NCBI GenBank assembly: GCA_964594635.1
Contig: CAZQMV010000001.1
Location: 248,001 to 312,000 of the forward strand
Reading direction: 5' to 3'
DNA: 64,000 nucleotides
DNA from: Berkiella sp964594635
GTDB taxonomy: Bacteria > Pseudomonadota > Gammaproteobacteria > Berkiellales > Berkiellaceae
In this document: positions 53,699 through 63,268 of the stretch, piece by piece
Position numbering within the stretch: position 1 is the stretch's first letter
How the letters are laid out: the number at the start of each line of letters is the position of its first letter
Notes under the pieces: generated by a model
What the model was told of the DNA's origin: nothing
Database searches by the model: none
Seen by the model: the letters and a program-made list of their open reading frames with translations, nothing else
Program-made: the position numbers and the translations under genes

Positions 53699-55186
53699 AT
53701 GCCACGGATGGTACGACTCAAGCACTTAACCCTGATTACTTTTAGCGCGCTGTTAACGCATTGCGCTGTAGGCCCTGATTTTCATTCACCAGAAGCGCCA
53801 GACGTTTGTGATTATACCGAAACAGCGCTACCAAGAAAAACGCTCTCGACTAAAGGCGTTCATGGCGGAAAATCACAATATTATGTGAATGGACAAGATG
53901 TCTGTGCGAGTTGGTGGGAATTATTTCATTCACCTGCCTTAAATAAATTGATCCAGACAGGCTTTGACAATAGCCCAACACTGGATGCCGCAAAAGCAAC
54001 TCTCGTACAAGCACAGGAAAATTTACGCGCCCAATTTGGCGCATTAATGTTACCGGCCTTGAATTCCCAAGGTAATGTGCAAAGACAGCAATTTACCGGA
54101 GCTGGCTTTGGCACGCCGAATAATAACCCAACTATTTTTAATATTTTAAATGCCCAACTCGATGTGTCTTATACCTTTGATATTTTTGGTGGGTCGCGCA
54201 GACAGCTTGAAGCACTAGCTGCGACTGTCGATTATCAGCAGTTTCAGTTAGAGGCAGCTTATTTAACGCTTTCAACCAACATTGTCACCTCCGTCATTAA
54301 TGAGTCTTCTTATCGGGCACAAATGGAAGCAACGAAAGAGTTGATTGCTTTCCAAGAAAAATTACTGAATATCACGCAAAAGCAATTTGAGTTAGGAGCG
54401 CAAAATCGCACAGCTGTGTTAGCGCAACAAACTCAGTTAGCACAAACACGCGCCTTATTACCGCCGCTTGAAAATAGTTTAGCGCAAACACGGCATGCCT
54501 TAGCAGTTCTGATGGGAGAATTTCCAAGTGAAAACACAGCGCCTGAGTTTAACTTAAAAAGCTTAACACTCCCTGAATGTTTACCGGTGAGCCTTGCTTC
54601 AAATTTGGTGAGACAACGTCCTGATGTCAGAGCAGCAGAAGCCTTACTTCATCAAGCCAGTGCCAATGTGGGCGTCGCAACCGCTGCCTTGTTACCTCAG
54701 GTTACGTTGACAGGAAATGCCGGTTGGCAAGCTAATCAATTAAACGATCTCTTTGCACCGCAATCATTTCTATGGAGCATTGCGTCTGGATTTATGCAGC
54801 CGATATTTCAAGGTGGTTCCCTCGTTGCCAAGCGTCGTGCAGCAATTGCGGCATATGAGCAAGCAGATGCGCAATATCGGCAAGTGGTATTACAAGCCTT
54901 TCAAAATGTTGCTGACACTTTACGAGCACTTCAATATGATGCAGAAGCGCTGCAAGCACAGTCTTTAGCAGAAGTCTCTGCACGCGAAACACTCAAGATG
55001 ATTGAAGAGCAATTTCGCTTAGGTGCTGTGAATTATATTGATTTGCTGGATGCCGAACAGCAAGTTCTGCAAACCATGATTAACCGAATTAAAGCCCAGG
55101 CAGCTCGTTACATTGATACGGCAACCCTTTATTCAGCATTAGGGGGTGGCTGGTGGAACAGCGAAGATGAAGATGAGGAAGCTTAA
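53699..55186 (+). CDS. RND outer-membrane factor lipoprotein (TolC/OprM/NodT family)
   Basis: This outer-membrane channel of about 495 residues completes a tripartite pump. A lipoprotein signal peptide ends in the lipobox LLTHC, so the mature protein is acylated. Two outer-membrane efflux repeats follow, each with long helices. They are rich in Gln/Ala (TLDAAKATLVQAQENL, then NVGVATAALLPQVTLTGNAGW), as in OprM. The start is ATG at 53699 or 53708; the frame opens at 53642, but those extra residues would put a second hydrophobic segment before the signal peptide. Its stop overlaps the adaptor ATG by one base (TAATG). It may also serve the RND pair at 22.7 kb, which lacks a channel gene. Confidence 0.9.
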   Translation: MPRMVRLKHLTLITFSALLTHCAVGPDFHSPEAPDVCDYTETALPRKTLSTKGVHGGKSQYYVNGQDVCASWWELFHSPALNKLIQTGFDNSPTLDAAKATLVQAQENLRAQFGALMLPALNSQGNVQRQQFTGAGFGTPNNNPTIFNILNAQLDVSYTFDIFGGSRRQLEALAATVDYQQFQLEAAYLTLSTNIVTSVINESSYRAQMEATKELIAFQEKLLNITQKQFELGAQNRTAVLAQQTQLAQTRALLPPLENSLAQTRHALAVLMGEFPSENTAPEFNLKSLTLPECLPVSLASNLVRQRPDVRAAEALLHQASANVGVATAALLPQVTLTGNAGWQANQLNDLFAPQSFLWSIASGFMQPIFQGGSLVAKRRAAIAAYEQADAQYRQVVLQAFQNVADTLRALQYDAEALQAQSLAEVSARETLKMIEEQFRLGAVNYIDLLDAEQQVLQTMINRIKAQAARYIDTATLYSALGGGWWNSEDEDEEA

Positions 55187-56313
55187 TGCGTAAGCGAATG
55201 ATGATCATGCTAATTGGTCTTGGGATCTTATTTGGAGGCATTTTTGGCTACATATTGTTTAAAAATATGATGATCAAGAAATATATGGCTAACATGGGTA
55301 CACCACCAGTTTCTGTTGCCACCATGACAGTAAAAAAGGAAACATGGCAGCCCACAACGCAAGCGACAGGCAGCTTACGTGCTATTCGTGGCGTTGATGT
55401 AACGACCGAAATCGCTGGATTAATCACTTCAATTGAATTTACACCGGGTGCTGAAGTTCAAAAAGGCGATTTACTCATTCGCTTAAATGCAGACACTGAA
55501 ATAGCACAATTGGAAGCTTTACAAGCTTCCGAACAGTTAGCGCAAATTAACTACGATCGAGATAAAGCCCAATTTAAGATCCAAGCTGTCAGTCAGGCTG
55601 TTGTTGATTCTGATGAGGCGAGTTTAAAGAATTTAAAAGCGCAGGTCGAACAGCAAAAAACGGTCATTGCTAAAAAATACATCCGTGCACCTTTTAAAGG
55701 GCGCTTAGGGATCTGTTTGGTGAATCCTGGGCAATATCTGAATCCTGGCGATAAAATTGTCACATTACAAACACTCGATCCCATTTATGCTGATTTTTAT
55801 CTGCCACAGCAAGCATTGGTACAAGTGTCTAAAGGACAAACCATTAAGGTGACTTCCGATACTTATCCAGGTAAGGTTTTTAACGGTAAGGTAACAACTA
55901 TTAACCCACAAGTGGATGTTGCAACAAGAAACGTCCAAGTAGAAGCAACCATCGAAAACCCAAAGAATCAGTTGATCCCAGGTATGTTTGCGACCGTTGA
56001 AATTAAAACAGGTAAAGCGATGCCACAACTAACGGTGCCAAAAACAGCCATTGCTTTTAACCCTTATGGTGAAATTGCTTATACCGTGCAAGAACAAATA
56101 GGTAAAGATGGTAAAAAAGCATTGATTGCACATCAAACCTTTGTGGATGTCGGTGCATCAAGAGGTGATCAAATTGCTGTCTTGCGTGGTCTTAAAGAAG
56201 GCGAAACCATCGTAGTAAGTGGTCAGCACAAACTAAAAAATGGCAGTGTGTTATTGGTGAATAATACAACATTACCAAGTAACAACCCAGATCCAAAAAT
56301 TGTAGATGAATAG
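55186..56313 (+). CDS. RND efflux periplasmic adaptor
   Basis: This 375-residue membrane fusion protein has an N-terminal anchor (MIMLIGLGILFGGIFGYIL). The two lipoyl halves are VDVTTEIAGLITSIEFTPGA and KYIRAPFKGRLGICLVN. The helical hairpin between them is short, as in adaptors of the MexH/MdtA-like branch, and the beta-barrel reads LDPIYADFYLPQQAL. It overlaps the outer-membrane factor gene upstream by one base and is followed by the pump gene after 13 bases, so all three form one operon. Confidence 0.9.
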   Translation: MRKRMMIMLIGLGILFGGIFGYILFKNMMIKKYMANMGTPPVSVATMTVKKETWQPTTQATGSLRAIRGVDVTTEIAGLITSIEFTPGAEVQKGDLLIRLNADTEIAQLEALQASEQLAQINYDRDKAQFKIQAVSQAVVDSDEASLKNLKAQVEQQKTVIAKKYIRAPFKGRLGICLVNPGQYLNPGDKIVTLQTLDPIYADFYLPQQALVQVSKGQTIKVTSDTYPGKVFNGKVTTINPQVDVATRNVQVEATIENPKNQLIPGMFATVEIKTGKAMPQLTVPKTAIAFNPYGEIAYTVQEQIGKDGKKALIAHQTFVDVGASRGDQIAVLRGLKEGETIVVSGQHKLKNGSVLLVNNTTLPSNNPDPKIVDE

Positions 56314-56326
56314 GTAGGATCATTTA

Positions 56327-59300
56327 ATGCAGATAACGGATATTTTTATTCGTCGCCCTGTACTTGCTACCGTAGTAAGCTTGATGATCTTGGTGTTAGG
56401 ATTGCGTTCAATTGGTTTGCTTCCTATTCGGCAATTTCCTTTTACACAAAATGCAGTCATCACGGTAACCACCGTTTATACAGGAGCGGATCCTGCGTTA
56501 GTAGCAGGTTTTATTTCAACGCCATTAGAAACATCTATCGCTCAAGCCGAAGGGATCGATTACTTAACTTCAACAAGTACGTTAGGCGTAAGCACGATTC
56601 AGGCCAATTTAAAACTAAACTATGATCCTGATAAAGCCATGACTGATATTAACACAAAAGTTAATGCAGTGATTAACCAATTACCACAAGAAGCGCAACA
56701 GCCAACCATTACTGTTGCAGTGGGTCAAACCATTGATGATATGTATATTGGTTTTTACAGTGATGTTTTGCCTGCCAATAAAATCACTGATTATTTAATT
56801 CGCGTGGTTCAGCCACAACTTCAAACAGTTGATGGTGTACAGTTGGCAGAATTGCTAGGACAACGGCAGTTTGCTTTGCGCGCTTGGCTTGATCCTGTCA
56901 AAATGTCGGCACTCAGTGTGACTGCTGCGGATGTTGCAAGTGCTTTAGCAAAAAATGATTTTATTTCTGCTGCGGGCCGTACTGATGGCGACATGGTTAC
57001 GGTAAACTTGATTGCTGATACGGGAATGCACTCAGTTGATGAATTTAAGCAACTCGTGATAAAAGCTCAAAATGGCGCAATTGTACGCTTGCAAGATGTG
57101 GCTAATGTAACTCTAGGTGCGCAAAATTATGATTCATCGGTGAGCTTTGACGGTAAAGAAGCCGTTTATATTGGTATTAAAGTAGCACCCGCTGCCAATT
57201 TATTAGATGTTACGAATCGAGTTAGAGCGGTTTTCCCCACTATTCAAGGACAGTTTCCTGAGGGATTAAGTGGGAATATTGTTTATGACTCATCTGCTTT
57301 CGTTAATAGCTCTATTAAAGAAGTGATCCAATCATTAGCTGAAGCTATCATTATTGTAACGGTGGTGATCTTTTTGTTCTTAGGCTCGATACGTTCAGTG
57401 ATAATCCCTGTTGTTGCTATTCCATTATCGCTGATTGGCACCTTCTTCATGATGCTAGCGCTAGGTTTTTCAATCAATTTATTAACGTTATTGGCGTTGG
57501 TTTTAGCCATTGGCCTAGTGGTTGATGATGCCATTATTGTGGTTGAAAATATCCAGCGACATATTGAAGAAGGAAAATCCAGGATCGAAGCGGCATTAAT
57601 TGGTGCTAGAGAGCTTGCCAATCCGGTGATTGCTATCTCGGTGGTCTTGATTGCGGTTTATGTGCCAATTGGTTTTATGGGTGGCTTAACTGGGGCATTA
57701 TTTACTGAATTTGCCTTTACGCTTGCAGGAGCCGTTGGGATATCTGCGATTGTTGCTCTAACGCTTTCACCTATGATGAGCTCTAAATTCTTGCGAATGC
57801 CAGATAAGAATGGTGGCGGCTTTATTCACTTTGTCGATCGACAATTTGAAAAACTACAAAAGCGTTACGAACATTTATTACAAGGTAGTTTGAACTATTT
57901 ACCTGTTGTCGCAGTATTTGCTGCCATTATTTTATCGAGTAATTATTTTCTCTTTATTACGGCTAAAAGCGAATTGGCACCGCAAGAAGATCAAGGGATC
58001 ATTATTTCCTTTTTAACAGCAGCGCCGAATGCCAATATCGATCAGACCAAACTATTTTCCCATTTAGCCTATGAAGATTTTATTAAATACCCAGAAACTG
58101 ACCATGTCTTCCAATTAGATGGTGTCAATGGTTTGAACTCCAGCGTTGCTGGTATGGTGTTAAAACCATGGGATCAGCGTAAGCGTACTGCTGATCAATT
58201 ACAGCCATTGGTTCAAAAGGAATTATCCACGATTGCGGGTATGCGAACGGCAGTGTTTCAGCCTGCTCCGCTACCAGGGAGTAGTGGTATGCCAGTTGAA
58301 TTTGTGATTGGTACCACAGATGATTACAGTTTGCTCAATGAAGTGAAAGATCAAGTAATGGACCGGGCATTAAAAAGTGGGATGTTTGCCTATATTGATC
58401 CTGATTTGAAAATTGATAAAGCGCAATCTACCATTGCTTTGAATCGCGACAAAGCGTCACAACTTGGCCTTAGCATGCAAGATATTGGTAATGTGTTATC
58501 TTCCAGTTTAAGTGAAGGTTACATTAACTTTTTTAGTTTATCAGGGCGTTCCTATCAGGTTATTCCGCAAATGAAGCGAATTGATCGCTTAAATGAAGAT
58601 CAATTACTTGATTACTATATTACAACCAATAATGGTAGCTCTATCCCATTTTCAACCTTTGCAAGCATTATAACAACGGTTGTGCCTGAATCTATTAACC
58701 ACTTCCAGCAGGTAAATTCGACCACTATTTCGGGAGTTCCTATGCCTGGGGTAACAGTGGGAGATGCACTGGCAAGTTTGGAGAATATCGCAAAAGAGGT
58801 GCTACCCCAAGGCTATCATGTGGATTATGCGGGTCAATCACGACAATATAAGCAAGAAAGTAGTGCTTTAATTATTACCTTCTTTTTTGCGCTGGTTATT
58901 ATTTTTCTCACATTATCGGCATTGTTTGAAAGCTTTCGTGATCCGCTGATTGTCTTGATTAGTGTACCCATGTCTATTTGTGGTGCCATGATCTTTATCA
59001 GTTTGGGGGTAGGCGGTGCTAGTTTAAATATTTACACCGAAGTGGGATTAGTTACCCTGATTGGCCTCATTAGTAAACATGGTATTTTGATTGTGCAGTT
59101 TGCTAATGATTTGCAAATGGAAGGTAAGAGTAAGCGTCAAGCAATTGAATCCGCTGCAGCGATTCGACTTCGTCCTATCCTCATGACCACTGCGGCAATG
59201 GTGTTAGGGGTGATACCGCTAATAACCGCGACAGGCGCAGGAGCGGTGAGCCGTTTTAGTATTGGTTTGGTGATTGCAACAGGTATTTCGATTGGTACGC

Positions 59301-59416
59301 TATTTACACTTTTTGTGGTACCAGCGATGTATTTATTATTTGCGGATGATTTAAGCGAGAAGCCTGCACCTGAGGGTGAAATTGTAGGGGACGACCTCCG
59401 TGTCGTCCCGAGATGA
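56327..59416 (+). CDS. RND efflux transporter, HAE1 family
   Basis: This 1029-residue inner-membrane pump has the N-terminal MQITDIFIRRPVLATVVSL signature and twelve predicted membrane helices with two large periplasmic loops. The proton-relay pair is in IGLVVDDAIIVVENIQRH near residues 398-399. The late motif IGLISKHGILIVQFAND is the second-half counterpart. It belongs to the MdtF/MexI-like part of the family. Its last codons (from about 59388) run through a palindromic repeat, so the tail GEIVGDDLRVVPR is probably repeat-derived and not ancestral. TAGGAT lies before the ATG. It is third in the operon with its own adaptor and outer-membrane lipoprotein. Confidence 0.92.
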   Translation: MQITDIFIRRPVLATVVSLMILVLGLRSIGLLPIRQFPFTQNAVITVTTVYTGADPALVAGFISTPLETSIAQAEGIDYLTSTSTLGVSTIQANLKLNYDPDKAMTDINTKVNAVINQLPQEAQQPTITVAVGQTIDDMYIGFYSDVLPANKITDYLIRVVQPQLQTVDGVQLAELLGQRQFALRAWLDPVKMSALSVTAADVASALAKNDFISAAGRTDGDMVTVNLIADTGMHSVDEFKQLVIKAQNGAIVRLQDVANVTLGAQNYDSSVSFDGKEAVYIGIKVAPAANLLDVTNRVRAVFPTIQGQFPEGLSGNIVYDSSAFVNSSIKEVIQSLAEAIIIVTVVIFLFLGSIRSVIIPVVAIPLSLIGTFFMMLALGFSINLLTLLALVLAIGLVVDDAIIVVENIQRHIEEGKSRIEAALIGARELANPVIAISVVLIAVYVPIGFMGGLTGALFTEFAFTLAGAVGISAIVALTLSPMMSSKFLRMPDKNGGGFIHFVDRQFEKLQKRYEHLLQGSLNYLPVVAVFAAIILSSNYFLFITAKSELAPQEDQGIIISFLTAAPNANIDQTKLFSHLAYEDFIKYPETDHVFQLDGVNGLNSSVAGMVLKPWDQRKRTADQLQPLVQKELSTIAGMRTAVFQPAPLPGSSGMPVEFVIGTTDDYSLLNEVKDQVMDRALKSGMFAYIDPDLKIDKAQSTIALNRDKASQLGLSMQDIGNVLSSSLSEGYINFFSLSGRSYQVIPQMKRIDRLNEDQLLDYYITTNNGSSIPFSTFASIITTVVPESINHFQQVNSTTISGVPMPGVTVGDALASLENIAKEVLPQGYHVDYAGQSRQYKQESSALIITFFFALVIIFLTLSALFESFRDPLIVLISVPMSICGAMIFISLGVGGASLNIYTEVGLVTLIGLISKHGILIVQFANDLQMEGKSKRQAIESAAAIRLRPILMTTAAMVLGVIPLITATGAGAVSRFSIGLVIATGISIGTLFTLFVVPAMYLLFADDLSEKPAPEGEIVGDDLRVVPR

Positions 59417-59474
59417 CACCTGTCTTCGCTCCTCGAGCTATGACAAGGCAGGCAGAGGTCATCCCCTACATTAT
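59388..59474. repeat. inverted repeat element with GTAGGGGACGACCTC ends
   Basis: GTAGGGGACGACCTC at about 59387 and GAGGTCATCCCCTAC at about 59456 are inverted near-perfect copies; the first has an internal partner, GTGTCGTCCCGAG. The element covers the end of the RND gene and the start of the gap before luxR's 3' end. Related ends occur near 32.37 kb and 32.65 kb. Confidence 0.7.
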
Positions 59475-60262
59475 TGAGCTATAGCGTCGAGGTAGTATTC
59501 AATGATTCCTGAATCATGTGCTTTATTAATCAATTCCTTGCGGTTGTCGCAACTCAACTTCGCTTTGATGCGGTTGATATAAACGTCAACGGTTTTGGTA
59601 GATAAACCCAATTTACGACTGATTTCAGTGTTAGAGTAACCTTGGATCAACAAGCGATAACTTTCTGATTCACGTTCTGATAAAATGTTAAAAGGAAAGC
59701 TTAATTCTTGCAAGAAGCGTTCAATCAACGGAATACTTTCTTTATTGTAGAAATTTTTACGTTTGTCAGGATCCGTTAATACCATGCCAGTAGGTGGTAA
59801 AATTCTTTGCTTGTCAGCAACTTGAATAATGTTGTTAGCGTTTTGTACAAAGTACTGTGAAAATCGTTTCAGGAAGTTTAAATTATTCATATAAAAATCT
59901 AAAACATATTTGCTCTCAGGCTTGGTCGCAAATGAAAAGACTTCTGTTTTATTTTCTAAATGTTTAACGTAAATAATACCATTTCCGATGTTGAATTCAT
60001 GGGCCACATCAATTTGTTGCTTTGGCAGAATATTATCCCAAAGGTACCAGCCGGTATCTAAGTGAAAACCACATAATGGGAATTGATGCTCAAACCATGA
60101 CTCATAGAAAGCACTATGCGTATGTAAGCTAAATCCTGATGTATCTGGGTAGTTTACGCCATAACAAAAATAGTTCACTGCACCCAATTTAGTTAGGGGG
60201 GCTAGGAGCTTTTTAACCTCTGATTCTGCTTCGAAAGAGATATGGTTATGATTTAATGACAT
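59471..60262 (-). CDS. LuxR-family transcriptional regulator
   Basis: This 263-residue regulator has a C-terminal LuxR/GerE helix-turn-helix (about 195-255): LSERESESYRLLIQGYSNTE, then ISRKLGLSTKTVDVYINRIK and AKLSCDNRKELI. The N-terminal 180 residues form a sensor domain of PAS or autoinducer-binding size (SGFSLHTHSAFYESWF, GIIYVKHLENKTEV). The residues expected of true acyl-homoserine lactone receptors are not obvious, so the ligand is unknown. Legionella-type LpnR/LetE-like regulators have this layout. It converges on the RND operon at the 3' end and has a good promoter on the minus strand at 60296-60324. It could control its neighbours, but there is no proof. Confidence 0.82.
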   Translation of the reverse strand: MSLNHNHISFEAESEVKKLLAPLTKLGAVNYFCYGVNYPDTSGFSLHTHSAFYESWFEHQFPLCGFHLDTGWYLWDNILPKQQIDVAHEFNIGNGIIYVKHLENKTEVFSFATKPESKYVLDFYMNNLNFLKRFSQYFVQNANNIIQVADKQRILPPTGMVLTDPDKRKNFYNKESIPLIERFLQELSFPFNILSERESESYRLLIQGYSNTEISRKLGLSTKTVDVYINRIKAKLSCDNRKELINKAHDSGIIEYYLDAIAQ

Positions 60263-60295
60263 ACACTACTTTATCCAGAAATAAAACTAACTAAG

Positions 60296-60324
60296 ATTGT
60301 ATAGAAGAACCTGTTATGGATCAA
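60296..60324 (-). promoter_or_regulatory. promoter of the luxR-type gene
   Basis: On the minus strand TTGATC and TACAAT boxes have 17-base spacing and end 34 bases before the ATG at 60262. Confidence 0.6.
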
Positions 60325-60458
60325 CTACTTTCTTACTGTTTTATGTTATTTTTGATACTGTTATCGCAAAAAAAAGAAGGAAGTATATACTCTTTACCCA
60401 GCACATTGAAGAAGGACCATTGGGTGCAGCTACCCATTTTAAAATTGCTTGTAAAGTG

Positions 60459-60638
60459 TTATTTGCCGCGGGATTTGCGAGAAGATTTATCAGCCTGTTC
60501 TTTACGTTCATCATAGACACGTTTTAGCTCTTCATCGCGCTTTCTATCCTTGGAATGATCATGATCACCGCCAGGGGTATGGTCATCTTGGTGATGATTG
60601 CTTTCTGGTTCTTCGTGATCAGGAATATAGTGTTGCAT
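60459..60638 (-). CDS. small highly charged protein (59 residues)
   Basis: This short frame encodes 59 residues that are nearly all polar. The N-terminal half is His/Asp/Glu-rich (YIPDHEEPESNHHQDDHTP, then GGDHDHS), and the C-terminal half is Lys/Arg/Glu-rich, ending KSSRKSRGK. A GGGGGC stretch lies 3-8 bases before the ATG. The composition is unlike a chance frame and the histidine cluster could bind metal, fitting the ferritin-like metal transporter encoded divergently at 60758. No hydrophobic core is present, so it is probably disordered. The gene is supported by composition and the possible ribosome-binding site only. Two plus-strand frames over it look random. The rest of the 495-base gap (60263-60757) holds the luxR promoter and no other gene. 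Confidence 0.5.
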   Translation of the reverse strand: MQHYIPDHEEPESNHHQDDHTPGGDHDHSKDRKRDEELKRVYDERKEQADKSSRKSRGK

Positions 60639-60757
60639 AACGCCCCCAACGAAATGGATTGTAAAGACTATATCGGCTGCAAGACGGCCAACTATAAATG
60701 GACGATAATATAAAGAGATCGTACTCTCATTAACTGTATAACCAAACAGCGAACTAA

Positions 60758-61888
60758 ATGATGACAGAGAAGCAAAAACTCACAAAGTTAAAAAATCAGC
60801 TACAAATGGAAGTTGATGCGGCATTTTTATATCAAAAATTAGCCGAAAAATATTTAGAAGAACCGGCGCGAACCATATTTTCAAAAATGTGTGCCATTGA
60901 GCAAAAGCATGCCGATCACTTCTTAAAAAGAGTTCAAGTTCATTTACCTGAATATCAGATGCCCACGAGCAGCGTGAAAGCAAGATTGCAAATTAAACTG
61001 GCAGAATGGGTTGGCTACGATTTTGTCATTAATCATTTGGCAGCGGTTGAATGGAAAACAGCTAAGACGGTGATTGCCTCAAAACAAGCAAAAGGCGAAC
61101 CGATCACAGGTTATGAGAATGTACATTTAAATATTTTAAAAAACCTTTCTAACGATCACCGTTTAACACCTGAAGGTGAAACGCTTACCCGCTTAGAGGG
61201 GAAGCACCGATCAATTCAAGGTAACTCTTTAAGAGCAGCCGTTTTGGGTGCTAATGATGGTTTAGTGTCAAACATGAGTTTGGTCATGGGAGTCGCAGGT
61301 GCAGCACAAGGGAGTGGCGCTGTTGTCATCGCGGGTGTGGCAGGATTGTTAGCGGGCTCAATATCAATGGCATTGGGTGAATGGCTGTCTGTGCAAAGCT
61401 CGCGTGAGTACTATCAACGTCAAATTGAGATCGAAGCAGAAGAATTAGAAAATTCACCAGAAGAGGAAATGAATGAGTTAACGTTGCTTTATCAAGCGAA
61501 AGGAATGGCAGAAGAAGACGCTCGCAAGCTTGCTGAAAAAGTATTTTCCAATATGGATACGGCGTTAGATGTGCTCGTCAAAGAAGAACTTGGAATTGAT
61601 AAAGAAGGGCTTGGCGGCTCAGCCTACCATGCGGCGATAGCTTCGTTTTCATTATTTGCCATAGGTGCTTTTATTCCACTTTTTCCCTTTTTCTTTCGTT
61701 CAGACAATGTAGCGATCATGGGCAGTGTCATTGGAAGTACTATTGGGCTATTTTTGATTGGTGGTTTGATTACTTTCTTTACGGGTAAAAGTTTTTGGTA
61801 TGCGGGGCTAAGACAAGTATTTTTTGGTTTAATAGCTGCTGCAATTACCTTTTATATAGGCAGAGTAATAGGTGTTAACATTTTATAG
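60758..61888 (+). CDS. rubrerythrin/VIT1 fusion, Fe(II)/Mn(II) transporter
   Basis: This 376-residue protein joins a ferritin-like domain to a vacuolar-iron-transporter (VIT1/CCC1) domain. Residues 1-140 form helices with the di-iron ligand pattern: Glu in QMEVDAAFLYQKLAEKY and Glu-x-x-His in AIEQKHADHF. Residues 150-376 have about five membrane helices and the VIT signature LRAAVLGANDGLVSNMSLVMG with the metal-binding AEELENSPEEEMNEL loop. Relatives such as MbfA export iron from the cytosol and protect from iron and peroxide stress. An ATG at 60761 is equally possible. The beta-CASP nuclease gene follows after 21 bases in the same direction. Confidence 0.87.
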   Translation: MMTEKQKLTKLKNQLQMEVDAAFLYQKLAEKYLEEPARTIFSKMCAIEQKHADHFLKRVQVHLPEYQMPTSSVKARLQIKLAEWVGYDFVINHLAAVEWKTAKTVIASKQAKGEPITGYENVHLNILKNLSNDHRLTPEGETLTRLEGKHRSIQGNSLRAAVLGANDGLVSNMSLVMGVAGAAQGSGAVVIAGVAGLLAGSISMALGEWLSVQSSREYYQRQIEIEAEELENSPEEEMNELTLLYQAKGMAEEDARKLAEKVFSNMDTALDVLVKEELGIDKEGLGGSAYHAAIASFSLFAIGAFIPLFPFFFRSDNVAIMGSVIGSTIGLFLIGGLITFFTGKSFWYAGLRQVFFGLIAAAITFYIGRVIGVNIL

Positions 61889-61909
61889 CTAACTTATTAA
61901 GAGAGTGTA

Positions 61910-63268
61910 ATGGAAATACAATTCTTAGGCGCTTCACAAACTGTCACGGGCTCAAAATATTTATTAAAACTTGGTGAAATAACAGTTTTGGTTGATTGTG
62001 GTTTATACCAAGGTTTAAAGGAATATCGCCTCCGTAACTGGAGCACTTTACCGTTACATCCTAAAGAGATAGATTGTGTGCTGTTAACTCATGCGCATAT
62101 TGATCATACCGGATATTTACCATTATTAATTAAAAATGGTTTTCAAGGTCCTGTCTATTGCACCAAGGGAACAAGAGATCTGTGTGGTGTTTTGTTACCT
62201 GATTCTGGTTATTTGCAAGAAGAAGAAGCTGCCACGGCTAATCGATATGGTTACTCTAAGCACCATCCTGCTTTACCGCTTTATACCAAATTGGATGCGG
62301 AAGTTGCATTGCAATCACTCAAAGCGGTTGAATACCATGAAAAAGTTGTTATTAACAACCAACTCTCCATTCAGTTTTTGCCAGCAGGGCACATTATTGG
62401 AGCATCGCTTGTTGAGATCAATTATAAAGGGTCAACCATTCTTTTTACGGGCGATCTTGGTAGGCCCCATGATTTGATAATGAAACCACCGATTATTGTC
62501 AAATCAGCAAATTATTTGATTGTGGAATCGACTTATGGCGACAGGTTACATGAAAAAGAACCAAGCACCACTCAATTTGCAGAAATCATAAATAAAACGG
62601 TGGCTAGAGGTGGCTCTGTTATTGTTCCTTCATTTGCCGTTGGACGTGCACAAAGTTTACTTTACCATATCTCTTTGCTTAAAAAGGAAGGAAAGATACC
62701 TAATATTCCCGTCTTTTTAGATAGTCCGATGGCCATCAAAGCTACCGATATATTTTGTGCCCATATGGAAGATCACCGGCTTACTAAAAGTGAAATTGTA
62801 GAATTTTGTAATGTAGCAACCTATGTGAATACGGTTGAGGATTCAAAGCGCATTGATAACTTTGCGTATCCGGTCATTATTATTTCAGCGAGTGGTATGG
62901 CAACGGGTGGTCGAGTTTTGCATCATTTAAAATTGTTTGCAAAAGATAGACGAAATACCATTTTATTTGCGGGTTATCAAGCACCAGGTACAAGGGGTGC
63001 GAAAATGGTACAAGGTGAGAAAATAGTTAAAATTCATGGGGAAATGATATCTATTGAAGCTGAAGTGGCACAATTAGATAACGTATCTGCACATGCAGAT
63101 TATAACGAAATATTAGCATGGTTAAGCCATTTTGAATATTCGCCAAAGAAAGTTTTTATTACTCATGGGGAAATTAGTGCAGCAAATGCTTTAAAGGAAA
63201 AAATTGAAGAAAAATTTCATTGGAAGTGTATTGTTCCTGAGTATATGCAAATAGAAAAATTGAAATGA
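61910..63268 (+). CDS. beta-CASP metallo-beta-lactamase fold RNase
   Basis: This 452-residue enzyme belongs to the RNA-processing metallo-hydrolases (CPSF-73/YSH1 type). The metal site is in LLTHAHIDHTGYLPLL (HxHxDH near 61-66), AGHIIGAS, LFTGDLGRP (aspartate) and the C-terminal SAHADYNE histidine. The beta-CASP insert, with VPSFAVGRAQSLLYHISLL and the ISASGMATGGRVLHHL motif, distinguishes it from ordinary beta-lactamases. It would cut RNA or act as an exonuclease. AAGAGAG lies before the ATG. Its stop overlaps the next gene (ATGA), a phosphorylase, so RNA breakdown and nucleoside phosphorolysis may be linked. Confidence 0.88.
   Translation: MEIQFLGASQTVTGSKYLLKLGEITVLVDCGLYQGLKEYRLRNWSTLPLHPKEIDCVLLTHAHIDHTGYLPLLIKNGFQGPVYCTKGTRDLCGVLLPDSGYLQEEEAATANRYGYSKHHPALPLYTKLDAEVALQSLKAVEYHEKVVINNQLSIQFLPAGHIIGASLVEINYKGSTILFTGDLGRPHDLIMKPPIIVKSANYLIVESTYGDRLHEKEPSTTQFAEIINKTVARGGSVIVPSFAVGRAQSLLYHISLLKKEGKIPNIPVFLDSPMAIKATDIFCAHMEDHRLTKSEIVEFCNVATYVNTVEDSKRIDNFAYPVIIISASGMATGGRVLHHLKLFAKDRRNTILFAGYQAPGTRGAKMVQGEKIVKIHGEMISIEAEVAQLDNVSAHADYNEILAWLSHFEYSPKKVFITHGEISAANALKEKIEEKFHWKCIVPEYMQIEKLK

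Noticed and set aside
60297..60527. two plus-strand frames of 66-76 residues
   Set aside because: They overlap each other, have no ribosome-binding site and are antisense to the luxR promoter and the 59-residue gene.
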